Made by a program: the position numbers and the translations under genes
Shown here: positions 14,473-23,146 of the stretch, piece after piece
How the letters are laid out: every line of letters starts with the position of its first letter
How positions within the stretch are numbered: position 1 is the stretch's first letter
The notes under the pieces: model-generated
Database searches by the model: none
The model's input: only the letters and a program-made list of their open reading frames with translations
What the model was told of the DNA's origin: nothing
Assembly: GCA_002451695.1 (NCBI GenBank)
Contig: DKDC01000017.1
Span: 8,148-31,716 of the forward strand
Direction of reading: 5' to 3'
DNA from: Prevotellaceae bacterium UBA6858
Lineage (GTDB): Bacteria; Bacteroidota; Bacteroidia; Bacteroidales; Bacteroidaceae
DNA: 23,569 nt

Positions 14473-17316
14473 ATGAAACGTAAGTTTTTTTTGAAAGTGG
14501 CGGTTTTGGCGGCGGCATTCGCCGCTGTCTCTGCCAATGCGCAGGAGCTGCCAAAAGTTCCAATGGATACGGCGATACACTACGGCACGCTTCCCAACGG
14601 AATGACGTACTACATACGCCACAACAGTTTGCCCAAAGAGCGTGCGAGTTTCTACATAGCCCAAAAGGTGGGTTCGGTTCAGGAGGACGACACGCAGCGC
14701 GGGTTGGCGCATTTTCTGGAGCATATGTGCTTCAACGGCTCAAAGAATTTCGCGGGAAACGGAATTGTGAGCTATTGCGAGAGGATAGGCGTGAAGTTCG
14801 GGCGTAATCTCAATGCCTACACGTCCACCGACGAAACCGTTTACAATATAGACGATGTGCCCGTGTCGCAGAGCAACATCGACTCCTGTCTGCTTATTCT
14901 CCACGACTGGGCTGACGGCCTCACTCTCGACCCAAAGGAGATTGACAAGGAACGCGGCGTAATTCACGAGGAGTGGCGTTTGCGTTCTTCGGCGTCGCAG
15001 CGCATTCTGGAGCGGCAGCTTCCAAACCTTTATCCGAACTCAAAATACGGCAGCCGCATGCCGATAGGCCTCCTCTCGGTTATCGACAGTTTCAGACCGC
15101 AGACGCTACGGGCGTATTACGAGAAATGGTATCGCCCCGACCTGCAAGGGATAGTGATTGTGGGCGACATTGACGCGACAAAGGTGGAAAAACAGGTCAG
15201 GGCTGTGTTCTCCGACATCAGAATGCCCGAAAACGCCGCCAAATATGAGACATACCCCGTGCCCGACACGCCGTCGCCCATTTATATAGTGGACAAGGAC
15301 AAAGAGCAGCCCGCGCCGTACATAATGATAATGTTCAAGCACGACCCGATAGACGACAGGCTGAAGGACACGCCGGTTTTCTTTGCACGGCAATACATGA
15401 TTTCATCTTTCACAATGGCGATGAACGGACGGCTTGACGAACTTTCGCAAAAGGACGGCTGTCCTTTTGATGCCGCCGGCATAGGTTATGACAACTATGT
15501 CATGTCCAAAACAAAGGATATGCTTTATGTGGAAATCACACCCAAGGCGGGGAAAGGGCGCGAAGCCGTGAAAACCGTAATGGAGGAGATTGAAAGGGCG
15601 GGGAAGTTCGGCTTTGCCGACACGGAACTTTACCGCACGAAGGCGGAGTTCCTCAGCCGCATGGAGAAGGTTTATGACAACCGCGAAAAGCAGAAAAATT
15701 CTTTTTTTGTGAGCCAGTACGTGCGCCACTTTCTTGAGAAAGAGCCTCTGCCGTCGATTGCCGATGAGTTTGAACTTGACAGGCAGATAGCGGCGCAGGT
15801 TAAGCCCGACGAAATATCCAAATATTTTGCAAGCCTTACCGCCAAAACCGACACGAACTTTGTTGTAATTGCGGAATATCCCGACAAAGAGGGAGTGGAG
15901 ATACCGTCTGCGGAAGATTTGAAGTCGGCTGTGGAAGAAGCCTTGCACGCAGAACTTACACCGTATATAGACAACGTAAAGGCGGGAAGCCTTATACCGG
16001 AACTTCCGCCAAGAGGGAAAATAACCAAGGAAGAGCCTGCGGCGTTCGGATATACGCGCCTTTTGCTTTCAAACGGCGCGAACGTTTACTTCAAAGCCAC
16101 CGATTTCAACGAGTCGCAGGTGGTTTTCAACGCGAAATCGTTCGGCGGTTATCAAAAGACCGGCAAAGCGGATATGGTTAGCGTAAAACTGTTTGAAAGC
16201 GTGATGAATTCTACGGGTATTGGCGATTTCAAGCAGACGGAGCTTGACAAAAAACTTGCGGGAAAGCAGGTTTCCGTATCCGTGTCGCTCGATGAGACAA
16301 CCGAAAGCCTTTCCGGCGCGTCAACTCCCAAGGATATGCGCACGCTGTTTGAGCTGATACACCTCAGGTTCTGCAAACCGTCAACAGACACGGCGGCATA
16401 CAGAAATGTGATAAGCCAAATCATGACCATGCTCGGCAATTCGGAAAAACGTCCCGAAACAGCTTTCTCCGACTCTGTTAATGCTACGATATACGACCAC
16501 AACGCAATGAAGAGGCGGCTTGTAAGTGCTGACTTGGCACAGGCAGACTATGACGCTATACGGCGCATTTATTCCGAGAGGTTCAATTCGCCGGGCGATT
16601 TCAACTTTGTTTTCACAGGGAAGATAAACGCCGACAGCATCAGAACGTTTGCCGAGCAGTACATTGCCTCTTTGCCGTCGCCTAAGGTGCGCGAAAAACG
16701 TCCTGCAAAGGCTGTGGAATACCACAAGGGTGCGGTTTCAAACAAGTTCATGCGGGCAATGGAAACTCCCAAGGCTTATATTTTCGTGCTGTTTGCGGGA
16801 AAGACGAAATACTCCCTCCGCGATGCCCTTGTGAGCAATGCCTGCGGCGACATACTCCAGAAACTTTATAATCGCACCATTCGCGAGGATGCCGGCATAT
16901 CGTATGTTGTGCAAGCCGACGGAGGTATGAATTTTGCGCCTTATCCCAATTATCTTCTTGAGGTGGTTTGCCCCGCCAAACCCTTGAAGGCTGACTCGGC
17001 AATGCTTCTGATAAACCAGGGCATTGAGCAGATTGCGAAAAAGGGCGTGGACAAGCAGGATTTGGACGATGTTGTGAAGTTCGCCCTCAAACAATATGCC
17101 GACGTGCAGCGGAACAACGGCTTTTGGGCGCAGCTGATTATGACCAAGGTGATGTATGGCATAGACAGGAATACGGGTTACGAGGAGGCTGTCAAATCCA
17201 TAACCTCTGCCGACATACAGAAATTCCTGAACAAGCAGGTTCTGAAGAAAAACAACAGGGTTGAAGTGATAATGCTGCCCGAAAACACGGAAGACAGGCA
17301 ATGGCATAGCCAATGA
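14473..17316 (+). CDS. Exported M16 family zinc protease (insulinase/pitrilysin type)
   Basis: The 947-residue protein has a signal peptide (1-23, VLAAAFAAVSANAQ). The inverted zinc motif HFLEH (80-84) gives His80, Glu83 and His84, and the third ligand should be a Glu in KERGVIHEE (159-167). Two M16 repeats follow one another: the active half at about 35-480 and an inactive half at about 515-940 (LLLSNGANVYFKATDFNESQVVFNAKSFGG, then NRTIREDAGISYVVQADGG). This is the one-chain two-module type of periplasmic or surface peptidases common in Bacteroidota, probably degrading small peptides. It starts 12 bases after the flavodiiron gene and ends before a terminator at 17335. Confidence 0.95.
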   Translation: MKRKFFLKVAVLAAAFAAVSANAQELPKVPMDTAIHYGTLPNGMTYYIRHNSLPKERASFYIAQKVGSVQEDDTQRGLAHFLEHMCFNGSKNFAGNGIVSYCERIGVKFGRNLNAYTSTDETVYNIDDVPVSQSNIDSCLLILHDWADGLTLDPKEIDKERGVIHEEWRLRSSASQRILERQLPNLYPNSKYGSRMPIGLLSVIDSFRPQTLRAYYEKWYRPDLQGIVIVGDIDATKVEKQVRAVFSDIRMPENAAKYETYPVPDTPSPIYIVDKDKEQPAPYIMIMFKHDPIDDRLKDTPVFFARQYMISSFTMAMNGRLDELSQKDGCPFDAAGIGYDNYVMSKTKDMLYVEITPKAGKGREAVKTVMEEIERAGKFGFADTELYRTKAEFLSRMEKVYDNREKQKNSFFVSQYVRHFLEKEPLPSIADEFELDRQIAAQVKPDEISKYFASLTAKTDTNFVVIAEYPDKEGVEIPSAEDLKSAVEEALHAELTPYIDNVKAGSLIPELPPRGKITKEEPAAFGYTRLLLSNGANVYFKATDFNESQVVFNAKSFGGYQKTGKADMVSVKLFESVMNSTGIGDFKQTELDKKLAGKQVSVSVSLDETTESLSGASTPKDMRTLFELIHLRFCKPSTDTAAYRNVISQIMTMLGNSEKRPETAFSDSVNATIYDHNAMKRRLVSADLAQADYDAIRRIYSERFNSPGDFNFVFTGKINADSIRTFAEQYIASLPSPKVREKRPAKAVEYHKGAVSNKFMRAMETPKAYIFVLFAGKTKYSLRDALVSNACGDILQKLYNRTIREDAGISYVVQADGGMNFAPYPNYLLEVVCPAKPLKADSAMLLINQGIEQIAKKGVDKQDLDDVVKFALKQYADVQRNNGFWAQLIMTKVMYGIDRNTGYEEAVKSITSADIQKFLNKQVLKKNNRVEVIMLPENTEDRQWHSQ

Positions 17317-17334
17317 GCCGAATACCGCTAAGCG

Positions 17335-17377
17335 AAACCGGTACGCATTTGCAGTCAAATGCGTACCGGTTTTTATT
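17335..17377. terminator. Bidirectional intrinsic terminator between convergent genes
   Basis: A perfect stem of 17 bases per arm (AAACCGGTACGCATTTG / CAAATGCGTACCGGTTT) with the loop CAGT runs into TTATT on the plus strand. The A residues at its left give a shorter T run on the minus strand. It lies between the M16 protease stop (17316) and the end of the GH127 gene (17399, minus). Confidence 0.9.
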
Positions 17378-17398
17378 CCTTTTCGTGTTGCTGCCCGC

Positions 17399-19369
17399 TT
17401 ACTTCATGCGGGGTATCCATGTGCAGATTTTCTTTCCCTGCCAGCAGTTCACGGACGAATAGTCTGTCATTCTTATTTTCCCGTTTGTTGTCGGCACTTC
17501 AAATTCCATGCGTGTGCCGGCGAGGGTTGGCTTTACCGGCGTGATGTTCATCGTGCCGTTTTCGTTGGTAATGAATTTCACGGGCGCGTTGTAGTTCGCA
17601 TCGGTGTTTTCGTCCCTTGCCAGGACAATCGGGCCGTATTCCACAGCCTGGAAATTTGCCGATTCGGGGTTGCTGCCCACCGGCGCGTCAATCACACGGC
17701 ACTGCATATCGAACGTTACGGCTATTTTGTCGCCTTTCTTCCATTTGCGCTCTATGTTGAGGTATTGCCCCGCCGTTGCATTGGGAACGGCTTTGCCGTT
17801 TACGCTTACCTTGGTGTTCTTGCTCCACGAAGGTATGCGCAGCTTTATGGAGAATTTTTCGGGCTTGAGGTTTGCAAGCTCGATTTCCGCGTTGTTGCTG
17901 CGCGGGAACCCGGTGTTGAGGCGCAACTCCACGTCCTTCTTCTTTGCCGTGAGGGCTTTTGCCGTAAGCGGGTTGTAGAGGTTCACCACAGGCCCTTCCG
18001 CGCTTTGCATCACTGCCATATAAGGAATGTAGGCAAGCCCGGTGGGGCCGTTGAGGTTGCAGCAGGTTACGGGAAGCCCGTCGAAATTCCAGCCCCACCC
18101 GTGGTTGGTAACCTTGTCGCCGTTGAAAAGGTTCACATAGCTGAAACCGTCGCCGCCTGGTTTCATTGCGCCGATAAGGCCGTTGTAGATGTATTTCTCA
18201 ATATAGTCTGCCGCCGAGGCGTCTGCCGTTGTGCGCAGGATGTAGGTGCAGAACTTCATCCACGAAACGCCGGTACACGTTTCCATCATTCGCTTGATTT
18301 TGGGGTTTGCCTGTTCTTTCTGCGTGTTGTCCCATGCCTCGCCTGCCCATTTGGGATAATACGGCTCGTCAGCCCCTCCGTTTCCCACGATGGTTATTTC
18401 GTTTTTCTTGATGTTGCGGAAATAGTTCTCAAAGCACTTTTTCCATTTCTCCTCGCCTGTTATGCGGTAGTACTCCACAAGCCCGTTGAACACCGAGTTC
18501 ATCTCGTAGGCTTTGGGGTAGCCGCTTGCCATTTCGTGGGGCGGCACGTTTTCGAGCGCCTGTGTGAAGATGTTGGCATTGCGGCATCCGCCTTTCCTTA
18601 TTATGTATTCCGAAAAATCGAGATACCGCTTGTCGCCGGTTATTTCGTAGAGGCGCATTATCGGTTCGAGTATCGAGGACGACTCTATTCCGTTCCAGCT
18701 CCAGCCCTGTTCGAGGATGTCGTGCTTGGGTGCGTCGCCTATTTGGTCAACAAGGCTGTTGGCCTCGCCAATCATGGCTTTCAGCACTTCGGGCGCGGCT
18801 TCCACATAGGTGTAGTATGCCGTCAGCGCGAGCAGCACGTATTTGCGCTCCCACAGGTCGCCTCCCTTTCCGTCGGGCTGCTCGCTTACCGGCACGCACG
18901 ATATTGAGCCGTTTTCGCGTATGGTGGTCAGGATGTCCTTTACGGTGGCTTGCAGGATTGACTTCAGTTCCAGGTCGTGGGTGTAGCGGTACAGCATCGA
19001 GCCGCTCAGCACTGCCTTGCCCCACATTTCGCCAAGGGCGAACTGGGCGCGTCCGTTGCGGAAGAAGTCGGCAATTTTTGCGTAGGGCAGCACGCCCTTG
19101 TTCCAGTGTTTAAGGCTGTTCTGGATGTCGTTCTCAAAATAGCCCGTGAGTTTCACGTTGCCGGGCGCGAGCGGTGCGAGCTTGTCGCGCTGCGAATAGG
19201 TTTGCGCCACATAGGCCTTTGTTTGTTCAGGGTTTTGGGCGTTTTGCTTGGCGTAAACTTTTGAGTGGGCATACAGCGGGTTGCCTTGCGCTCCGCAATG
19301 CAGGTGTGCGCCGCCCGCAAGCAGTACGCACACAGCCGCGAATGCCAGATTTTTTGAATATGGTGTCAT
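17399..19369 (-). CDS. Exported GH127-type (DUF1680) beta-L-arabinofuranosidase
   Basis: The 656-residue protein belongs to the beta-L-arabinofuranosidase family. It starts with a signal peptide (1-27, LAFAAVCVLLAGGAHLHCGAQ; the Cys25 is not in a convincing lipobox). The barrel shows ASGYPKAYEMNSVFNGLVEYY (about 281-301), METCTGVSWMKF (362-373) and LPVTCCNLNGP (432-442). In characterised GH127 enzymes a Glu-x-Cys pair and a Cys-Cys pair bind zinc and one Cys is the nucleophile; here these are E363, C365, C436 and C437. C-terminal beta-sandwich parts follow (LRIPSWSKNTKVSVNGKAV). Substrate could be arabinofuranose on plant glycoproteins or pectin, but relatives with other sugars exist. It is transcribed alone, with TACTTTTG as its -7 element. 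Confidence 0.92.
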   Translation of the reverse strand: MTPYSKNLAFAAVCVLLAGGAHLHCGAQGNPLYAHSKVYAKQNAQNPEQTKAYVAQTYSQRDKLAPLAPGNVKLTGYFENDIQNSLKHWNKGVLPYAKIADFFRNGRAQFALGEMWGKAVLSGSMLYRYTHDLELKSILQATVKDILTTIRENGSISCVPVSEQPDGKGGDLWERKYVLLALTAYYTYVEAAPEVLKAMIGEANSLVDQIGDAPKHDILEQGWSWNGIESSSILEPIMRLYEITGDKRYLDFSEYIIRKGGCRNANIFTQALENVPPHEMASGYPKAYEMNSVFNGLVEYYRITGEEKWKKCFENYFRNIKKNEITIVGNGGADEPYYPKWAGEAWDNTQKEQANPKIKRMMETCTGVSWMKFCTYILRTTADASAADYIEKYIYNGLIGAMKPGGDGFSYVNLFNGDKVTNHGWGWNFDGLPVTCCNLNGPTGLAYIPYMAVMQSAEGPVVNLYNPLTAKALTAKKKDVELRLNTGFPRSNNAEIELANLKPEKFSIKLRIPSWSKNTKVSVNGKAVPNATAGQYLNIERKWKKGDKIAVTFDMQCRVIDAPVGSNPESANFQAVEYGPIVLARDENTDANYNAPVKFITNENGTMNITPVKPTLAGTRMEFEVPTTNGKIRMTDYSSVNCWQGKKICTWIPRMK

Positions 19370-19395
19370 GGTATGCTTAAATTATATCCAAAATG

Positions 19396-19403
19396 CAAAA
19401 GTA
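19396..19403 (-). promoter_or_regulatory. Candidate -7 element of the GH127 gene
   Basis: On the minus strand this reads TACTTTTG, a match to TAnnTTTG, 26 bases before the ATG at 19369. No clear -33 element is seen. Confidence 0.5.
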
Positions 19404-19561
19404 AGTAATTTGGCGGAATTATGCCTCCGCCCGGTTTGTTTTGTGCCTTTGATGATATATACGTCCGGCTCGTTGCCGAAGACGGCAAACACCGTCGAAA
19501 TTGTGTAATGTGTTGAATGTCAGAAAAATACCCAAACAGAGATTGGCCTTTATAACGTGTT

Positions 19562-19681
19562 GTTTTTCAGGTGTTTGAAAGACGCGAAAAAAGGTCTGAT
19601 GTAGTTTGAATTATGTCTGATATAATTTTTCCTGCATAGGACATAGTTTTTCCTATGCCCTATGTAGTTTTCCCGGCTTTG
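19562..19681 (+). repeat. 21-base-unit interspersed repeat, copy D
   Basis: GTTTTTCAGGTGTTTGAAAG and GCGAAAAAAGGTCT lead into four units at 19598, 19619, 19640 and 19661. The copy can form the stem GCATAGG/CCTATGC across units 2 and 3. It is followed after 17 bases by GGGGCGTATG, a decayed copy of the palindrome, preceded by GCGCCATTTG as at 9671. Confidence 0.9.
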
Positions 19682-19718
19682 GCTTTGCGCCATTTGCAGG
19701 GGCGTATGTGTGCGGCGG

Positions 19719-21149
19719 TCAAGCCGCGATTCTTAAAAGTCCGTTGTAGAACATCGTCTCCATTTCTTTGCAAACTATCTCCTTGCAGTCTTTCCGCCGT
19801 TTAATCTCTTCCGAAAAGCATGGTTCAAGTTCCTCGAGCAAACACTTGCACGCAACAGGCTCTTTCGCAAATTCAATTATGTTGTATTGCAGGTCGTTCA
19901 GCAAAACCTCGCGGTAGCCGCTGCCCGAAAGGGTGGGGTAAAGCGCGATGTGGGAGAACCTGTATGCGGAAACGTCGTTCAGCCTGCTTTTTATCATGAG
20001 TCTTGCCTCCTCGGGCCATTCCTCGGGGAAAGAGAACACCTGCATTCCGTCGCGGCTTCCGATTTTCATCTGCACCCTGCCGTCCGGGGAACTTGTGAAG
20101 AAGGGCATATAATCTGAAGCCAGCCTGTCGGTTTTGCACAAGGACTGCGTGCCGGTGCTTTCCCATTTCACGGCCCAGCCGTTCACGAACCGCTGGTATT
20201 CCTCCACGTATTGCGCAACGTCCATCCTCGGAAGCCGGGTCGGGCCGGGGGCGCAAAACCTGCGGTTGTCCCTGCCGAACAGATCAAGCACGCGCACGTA
20301 TGTTTCGGGGTGTTTGCGAAGGAGCGTCCTGCCCATCATTCCGCACACGCGGGCGTTCCTCTTGAAGCCGCCGAGCAGATGGAACAGCGGCCTTTGGTCA
20401 AACCACATCATGTTGCATATCATGTCATGAGAATACTTGTTGTCCCCGAGTATTGCATTAATAACCGTGTCCACTTTCTTGCCGTGCTTTTTCACCAGAA
20501 CGTAAAACAGCAGTTGCTCGAAAAGCAGGTTGTTGTTCAAGTCGGGAGAAGCGCAGCCGGGATCGTCCCAGCCGTTGTCCCTGATTATCTTCAATGCCTC
20601 TTCGCAATAACCGTGCAGAAAACTAATGTCGCAGCCGCCCATTATCCCCGCATTGTAAGAGCCTATTGCCTCTTTCGACAATTCGGGCATAATATATTCG
20701 GGGAGTTTCACGCCGCGTTCCAATATGTGGTTCATCATTCCTTTATAATAAGCCGAGCCTATCTCCTCGTTTTGCGTTATAAGTCCGCTGTTTTCATAGC
20801 CACTAAGCCCCTTGGGCAGGTACAGGTCTCCGTCAATATGCACGAAAGGCTCGTCCTGCTTGGAATAAGTCATTATTTTGCTGCAAGCCCAATGAATGGG
20901 GTGGCATTCAAGGTTGTCATAACAAATATGCACTTCGGTGTAAGGCAGCTTAAGTTTGTCAATAAGCACACGCGCCCCTTCGGAGTCAGTGTAAAGCTCC
21001 ACGCGCTCAAAGTTCTCGCTAAGGCAATGCGAGCTTAACGCCCACGACATTAAACCAGCTTGTGCGGAGTGCCACCCGAACGAATTTTCGGTCAAGCTCC
21101 GCCCGGCAGTCCAAACGGTTTGGACTGCTTTCAAACTATTGTTCTTCAT
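19719..21149 (-). CDS. DUF6734-like, glycosyltransferase-like protein
   Basis: The 476-residue protein has no signal peptide. Its first 220 residues have features of a GT-A type transferase: MSWALSSHCLSENFERVELYTDSEGA (34-59), EPFVHIDGDLYLP (100-112) with an Asp-Gly-Asp (106-108) in the place of a metal-binding DxD, and YNAGIMGG, the usual acceptor-side loop. The wording fits the DUF6734 family as I know it from Bacteroidota. The C-terminal half has no motif I recognise. A sugar donor and acceptor cannot be told. It starts four bases after the stop of the lipoprotein gene and is the last of three minus-strand genes, so it may act on a product of that cassette. Confidence 0.75.
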   Translation of the reverse strand: MKNNSLKAVQTVWTAGRSLTENSFGWHSAQAGLMSWALSSHCLSENFERVELYTDSEGARVLIDKLKLPYTEVHICYDNLECHPIHWACSKIMTYSKQDEPFVHIDGDLYLPKGLSGYENSGLITQNEEIGSAYYKGMMNHILERGVKLPEYIMPELSKEAIGSYNAGIMGGCDISFLHGYCEEALKIIRDNGWDDPGCASPDLNNNLLFEQLLFYVLVKKHGKKVDTVINAILGDNKYSHDMICNMMWFDQRPLFHLLGGFKRNARVCGMMGRTLLRKHPETYVRVLDLFGRDNRRFCAPGPTRLPRMDVAQYVEEYQRFVNGWAVKWESTGTQSLCKTDRLASDYMPFFTSSPDGRVQMKIGSRDGMQVFSFPEEWPEEARLMIKSRLNDVSAYRFSHIALYPTLSGSGYREVLLNDLQYNIIEFAKEPVACKCLLEELEPCFSEEIKRRKDCKEIVCKEMETMFYNGLLRIAA

Positions 21150-21153
21150 TTTA

Positions 21154-21972
21154 CTAATTATATTTGTTAGGTTTATAACTTATTCCATACCAATAATAGT
21201 CATAGCTTGTGGTGCTCAGTCCCCAAAGACCGTTTGAGAAATATTCGTATGCCGTCCGCATCGCCTTCTCCAACTGCGGATATTTGCCTCCCATCAGTTT
21301 TGCCATTTTTTCAACTTCCTTGTCCCGGCTATGATCTATTCCTTCTCCGCCGTCGCAATCATGATACAAGGATGACCAGTAATGTTCCCAAAAACGAAAT
21401 TGGTCTCCTTTAGCAACATGGGACAGCAGCCAGAACATTATTTTTGGGATACGGACGGCAGCCTTCGGCGACATTTTATGGTCATCCCCTTTGCCTACCC
21501 AGCCGTTCATCTTGGAGATTACCAATTCTTGCAGTTGCCTCGGATCGTCGCAACCAAAGTATATAGCTCCCAAAGAAAGGTTCAGCAGTTTTATGCAAAC
21601 CGCCGTGTCATTAATCGCATCAAGATCTCCAAAGGCACTTATAACATCCCAGCTCTTTACATTGTCGCTCAATGATTCGCGCTTGTAAATTTGATTGTAA
21701 AAGTCCTCCCAACTCATAGGGAACGCGTCAAAAAATGCCTTTTGATTCTTAGGCGTGTCCTTTTCCTTCAGTTTGCAATAGGTTTGCTCAAGCTTTGAGA
21801 TATGCGTTCCGCCATCCTTTCCCATCGCCGGCTTTGTAACAAAAATTGTGTCCCTTATAACTTTCGGCTCTGCAAGTTCCACATCCTGCGTTCTTGTATT
21901 CTGCGGTGTCTGCGTATTGCCGCACGACACCAAAAATAGCGCAACAAATAAAACTGATAATAGTTTTTCCAT
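21154..21972 (-). CDS. Lipoprotein of unknown function
   Basis: From the ATG at 21972 the product is 272 residues: MEKLLSVLFVALFLVSCGNTQ has a lipobox (LVSC, Cys17 as the lipidated residue). An ATG at 21978 (MSMEKLL) is an equal alternative, and the frame is open to 22020 but the extra residues would weaken the signal peptide. The mature part is mixed and acidic, with several aromatic stretches (FDAFPMSWEDFYNQIYKRE, QFRFWEHYWSSLYHDCDGGEG); I do not recognise a family. It lies between the DUF5675-like gene and the DUF6734-like gene on the same strand. A lipoprotein next to a possible wall-active protein would fit an immunity protein, which is inference. Confidence 0.85.
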   Translation of the reverse strand: MEKLLSVLFVALFLVSCGNTQTPQNTRTQDVELAEPKVIRDTIFVTKPAMGKDGGTHISKLEQTYCKLKEKDTPKNQKAFFDAFPMSWEDFYNQIYKRESLSDNVKSWDVISAFGDLDAINDTAVCIKLLNLSLGAIYFGCDDPRQLQELVISKMNGWVGKGDDHKMSPKAAVRIPKIMFWLLSHVAKGDQFRFWEHYWSSLYHDCDGGEGIDHSRDKEVEKMAKLMGGKYPQLEKAMRTAYEYFSNGLWGLSTTSYDYYWYGISYKPNKYN

Positions 21973-21991
21973 ACTCATGGTAATGTTTAAT

Positions 21992-22023
21992 ACCGTGTGG
22001 GCATAAAAATATGCCCACACGGT
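21992..22023 (-). terminator. Stem-loop between the DUF5675-like and lipoprotein genes
   Basis: A perfect stem of 13-14 bases (CCGTGTGGGCATA / TATGCCCACACGG) has a four-base A (plus) or T (minus) loop. It lies just after the stop of the upstream gene at 22029. On the minus strand it is followed by TATTAAAC rather than a T run, so it may be an mRNA-stabilising or attenuating hairpin that lowers expression of the downstream genes, rather than a full terminator. Confidence 0.6.
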
Positions 22024-22028
22024 TTAGG

Positions 22029-22994
22029 TTAAAATTGTTCTGTGATAATGATCTTTATGTTCCCGTTTCCGTACGTTCTGAACAGGACGCCCAATTTTTT
22101 CAGCCACGCCTCGCTGAACTTGACTTTGTACGCATTGGTGTTGTGTCCGCTTTCTTTATCGTAGTATCCTATTTCTCCGATAAGCAGGCAACCTTCCGTA
22201 TCATAATAACTGTTTCCTTTGTGGATGGCAACCCCAGCTCTTCCTGGGACGTTTACCAAGTACCATTCGAATCTTTGCGGTTCCACACCGGGTATAATAC
22301 TATATTCCCCTTTAAGTATTGCCGTATTCGAGCCGCTTGTCTGTGCCAGGGAGTAGTCGAGCACCCTTTCAAGGAAATAACCCTCCAACAAAGTTCCCGA
22401 AATCAAATTGCCGTCTGCGCCGTATGCGGCTGCGGTGAACTTGCTCAAGGTGGACACGTCATTCTTGAAATGCCTCACGGAATAAACTCTGACGCAGCTT
22501 GCGTCCGCAGAAAAATCCGGGGCTGTAGGGAAAGGTTGGGCGGCAATAAGTTTGTTGCGGTACTCAATCGCTTCGTTGCCTGACGAGTTTCCGCCGGTTG
22601 AACCTCCTGTTCCGCCGCCAGTTCCCGACGACGAACCGTCATTGCCTGTGTCGGGAACTTCACCATTGTCGCCTCCGTTGCCGCTGCCGCAGCCCTCATC
22701 GTAGTAATCACCGCAACCGTAGTAGTAGCCGGACATATAATAATCGAAATAGTCAATACCGCAACCCCAGTATTGCTTCCAATAAGAGTTATCCTCCGTC
22801 CAATAGCCGCTTCCACAGCCGCATCCATAAACCACTGCGGGAGGGGTGCAATACCCGATACCGCAAACATAAACTCCGTGCGTAAGCTCTCCCGAGCTGC
22901 ACATTCTTTCGTACTCCGCGAAAGACATACAATTTTCGGGAGTCGAACCCACACTGCTTGTCTGTGTTGACAAGCTACTAATTTTTTTGATCAT
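22029..22994 (-). CDS. Protein with Cys/Tyr/Gly-rich N-terminal half and DUF5675-like C-terminal domain
   Basis: The 321-residue protein has no signal peptide. Residues 1-57 look like a leader or targeting region (MSFAEYERMCSSGELTHG, then VYVCGIGYCTPPAVVYG). Residues 42-105 are rich in Tyr, Gly and Cys with repeated YGCG-like words (YGCGCGSG, YWGCGIDY, YYYGCGDYY, EGCGSG); nine Cys lie in the first 105 residues. A flexible Gly/Ser/Asp linker follows (106-140). Residues about 167-321 resemble DUF5675: LEGYFLERVLDYS, KGEYSIIPG, WYLVNVPGRAGVAIHKGN and DTEGCLLIGEIG. His258 and Cys269 are placed like the His and Cys of an L,D-transpeptidase-like site, which is my inference. It is the first gene of a three-gene cassette. 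It may be a cell-wall-acting effector; a structural or lysis role is also possible. Confidence 0.8.
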   Translation of the reverse strand: MIKKISSLSTQTSSVGSTPENCMSFAEYERMCSSGELTHGVYVCGIGYCTPPAVVYGCGCGSGYWTEDNSYWKQYWGCGIDYFDYYMSGYYYGCGDYYDEGCGSGNGGDNGEVPDTGNDGSSSGTGGGTGGSTGGNSSGNEAIEYRNKLIAAQPFPTAPDFSADASCVRVYSVRHFKNDVSTLSKFTAAAYGADGNLISGTLLEGYFLERVLDYSLAQTSGSNTAILKGEYSIIPGVEPQRFEWYLVNVPGRAGVAIHKGNSYYDTEGCLLIGEIGYYDKESGHNTNAYKVKFSEAWLKKLGVLFRTYGNGNIKIIITEQF

Positions 22995-23005
22995 AATTAA
23001 AACTT

Positions 23006-23143
23006 TTAAATTGGTATTATATCCGACATTGTTACGCCGGATTTTGAAACTTCACTAATAAAATTTTCCCGAATTGGACTTTTTTGATGTGGTGTGCCAC
23101 TTTCAAACCGTTTTTCATTTTCTTTTGTCAATAATTTATTCAT
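23006..23143 (-). CDS. Possible 45-residue small protein before the DUF5675-like gene
   Basis: The frame starts ATG at 23143 (MNKLLTKENEKRFESG...), ends ...VSKSGVTMSDIIPI with TAA at 23006, and stops 11 bases before the start of the DUF5675-like gene. It is hydrophilic with no membrane segment. Its ATG lies almost at the predicted start of transcription, so it would be leaderless. A second frame inside it (23118 to 23032, 28 residues, MKNGLKVAHH...) has an A-rich AAAGAAA before its ATG. At most one is likely real, and both could be chance frames in a 5' leader. Confidence 0.3.
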   Translation of the reverse strand: MNKLLTKENEKRFESGTPHQKSPIRENFISEVSKSGVTMSDIIPI

Positions 23144-23146
23144 TTG

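Larger units (their letters stand above)
19370..19718. other. Intergenic region with repeat copy D
   Basis: It holds the -7 element of the GH127 gene (19396-19403), repeat copy D (19562-19681) and a degenerate half palindrome (GGGGCGTATG, from 19699). No gene is supported. Confidence 0.65.

Noticed and set aside
17399..19369. Long plus-strand frames (for example 17765-18907) across the GH127 gene
   Set aside because: They are antisense shadows of a gene with intact family motifs and a signal peptide.
19231..19369. GH127 protein as a lipoprotein through Cys25
   Set aside because: The residues before Cys25 (GAHLHC) do not form a lipobox, and an AQ-type signal peptidase I site follows.
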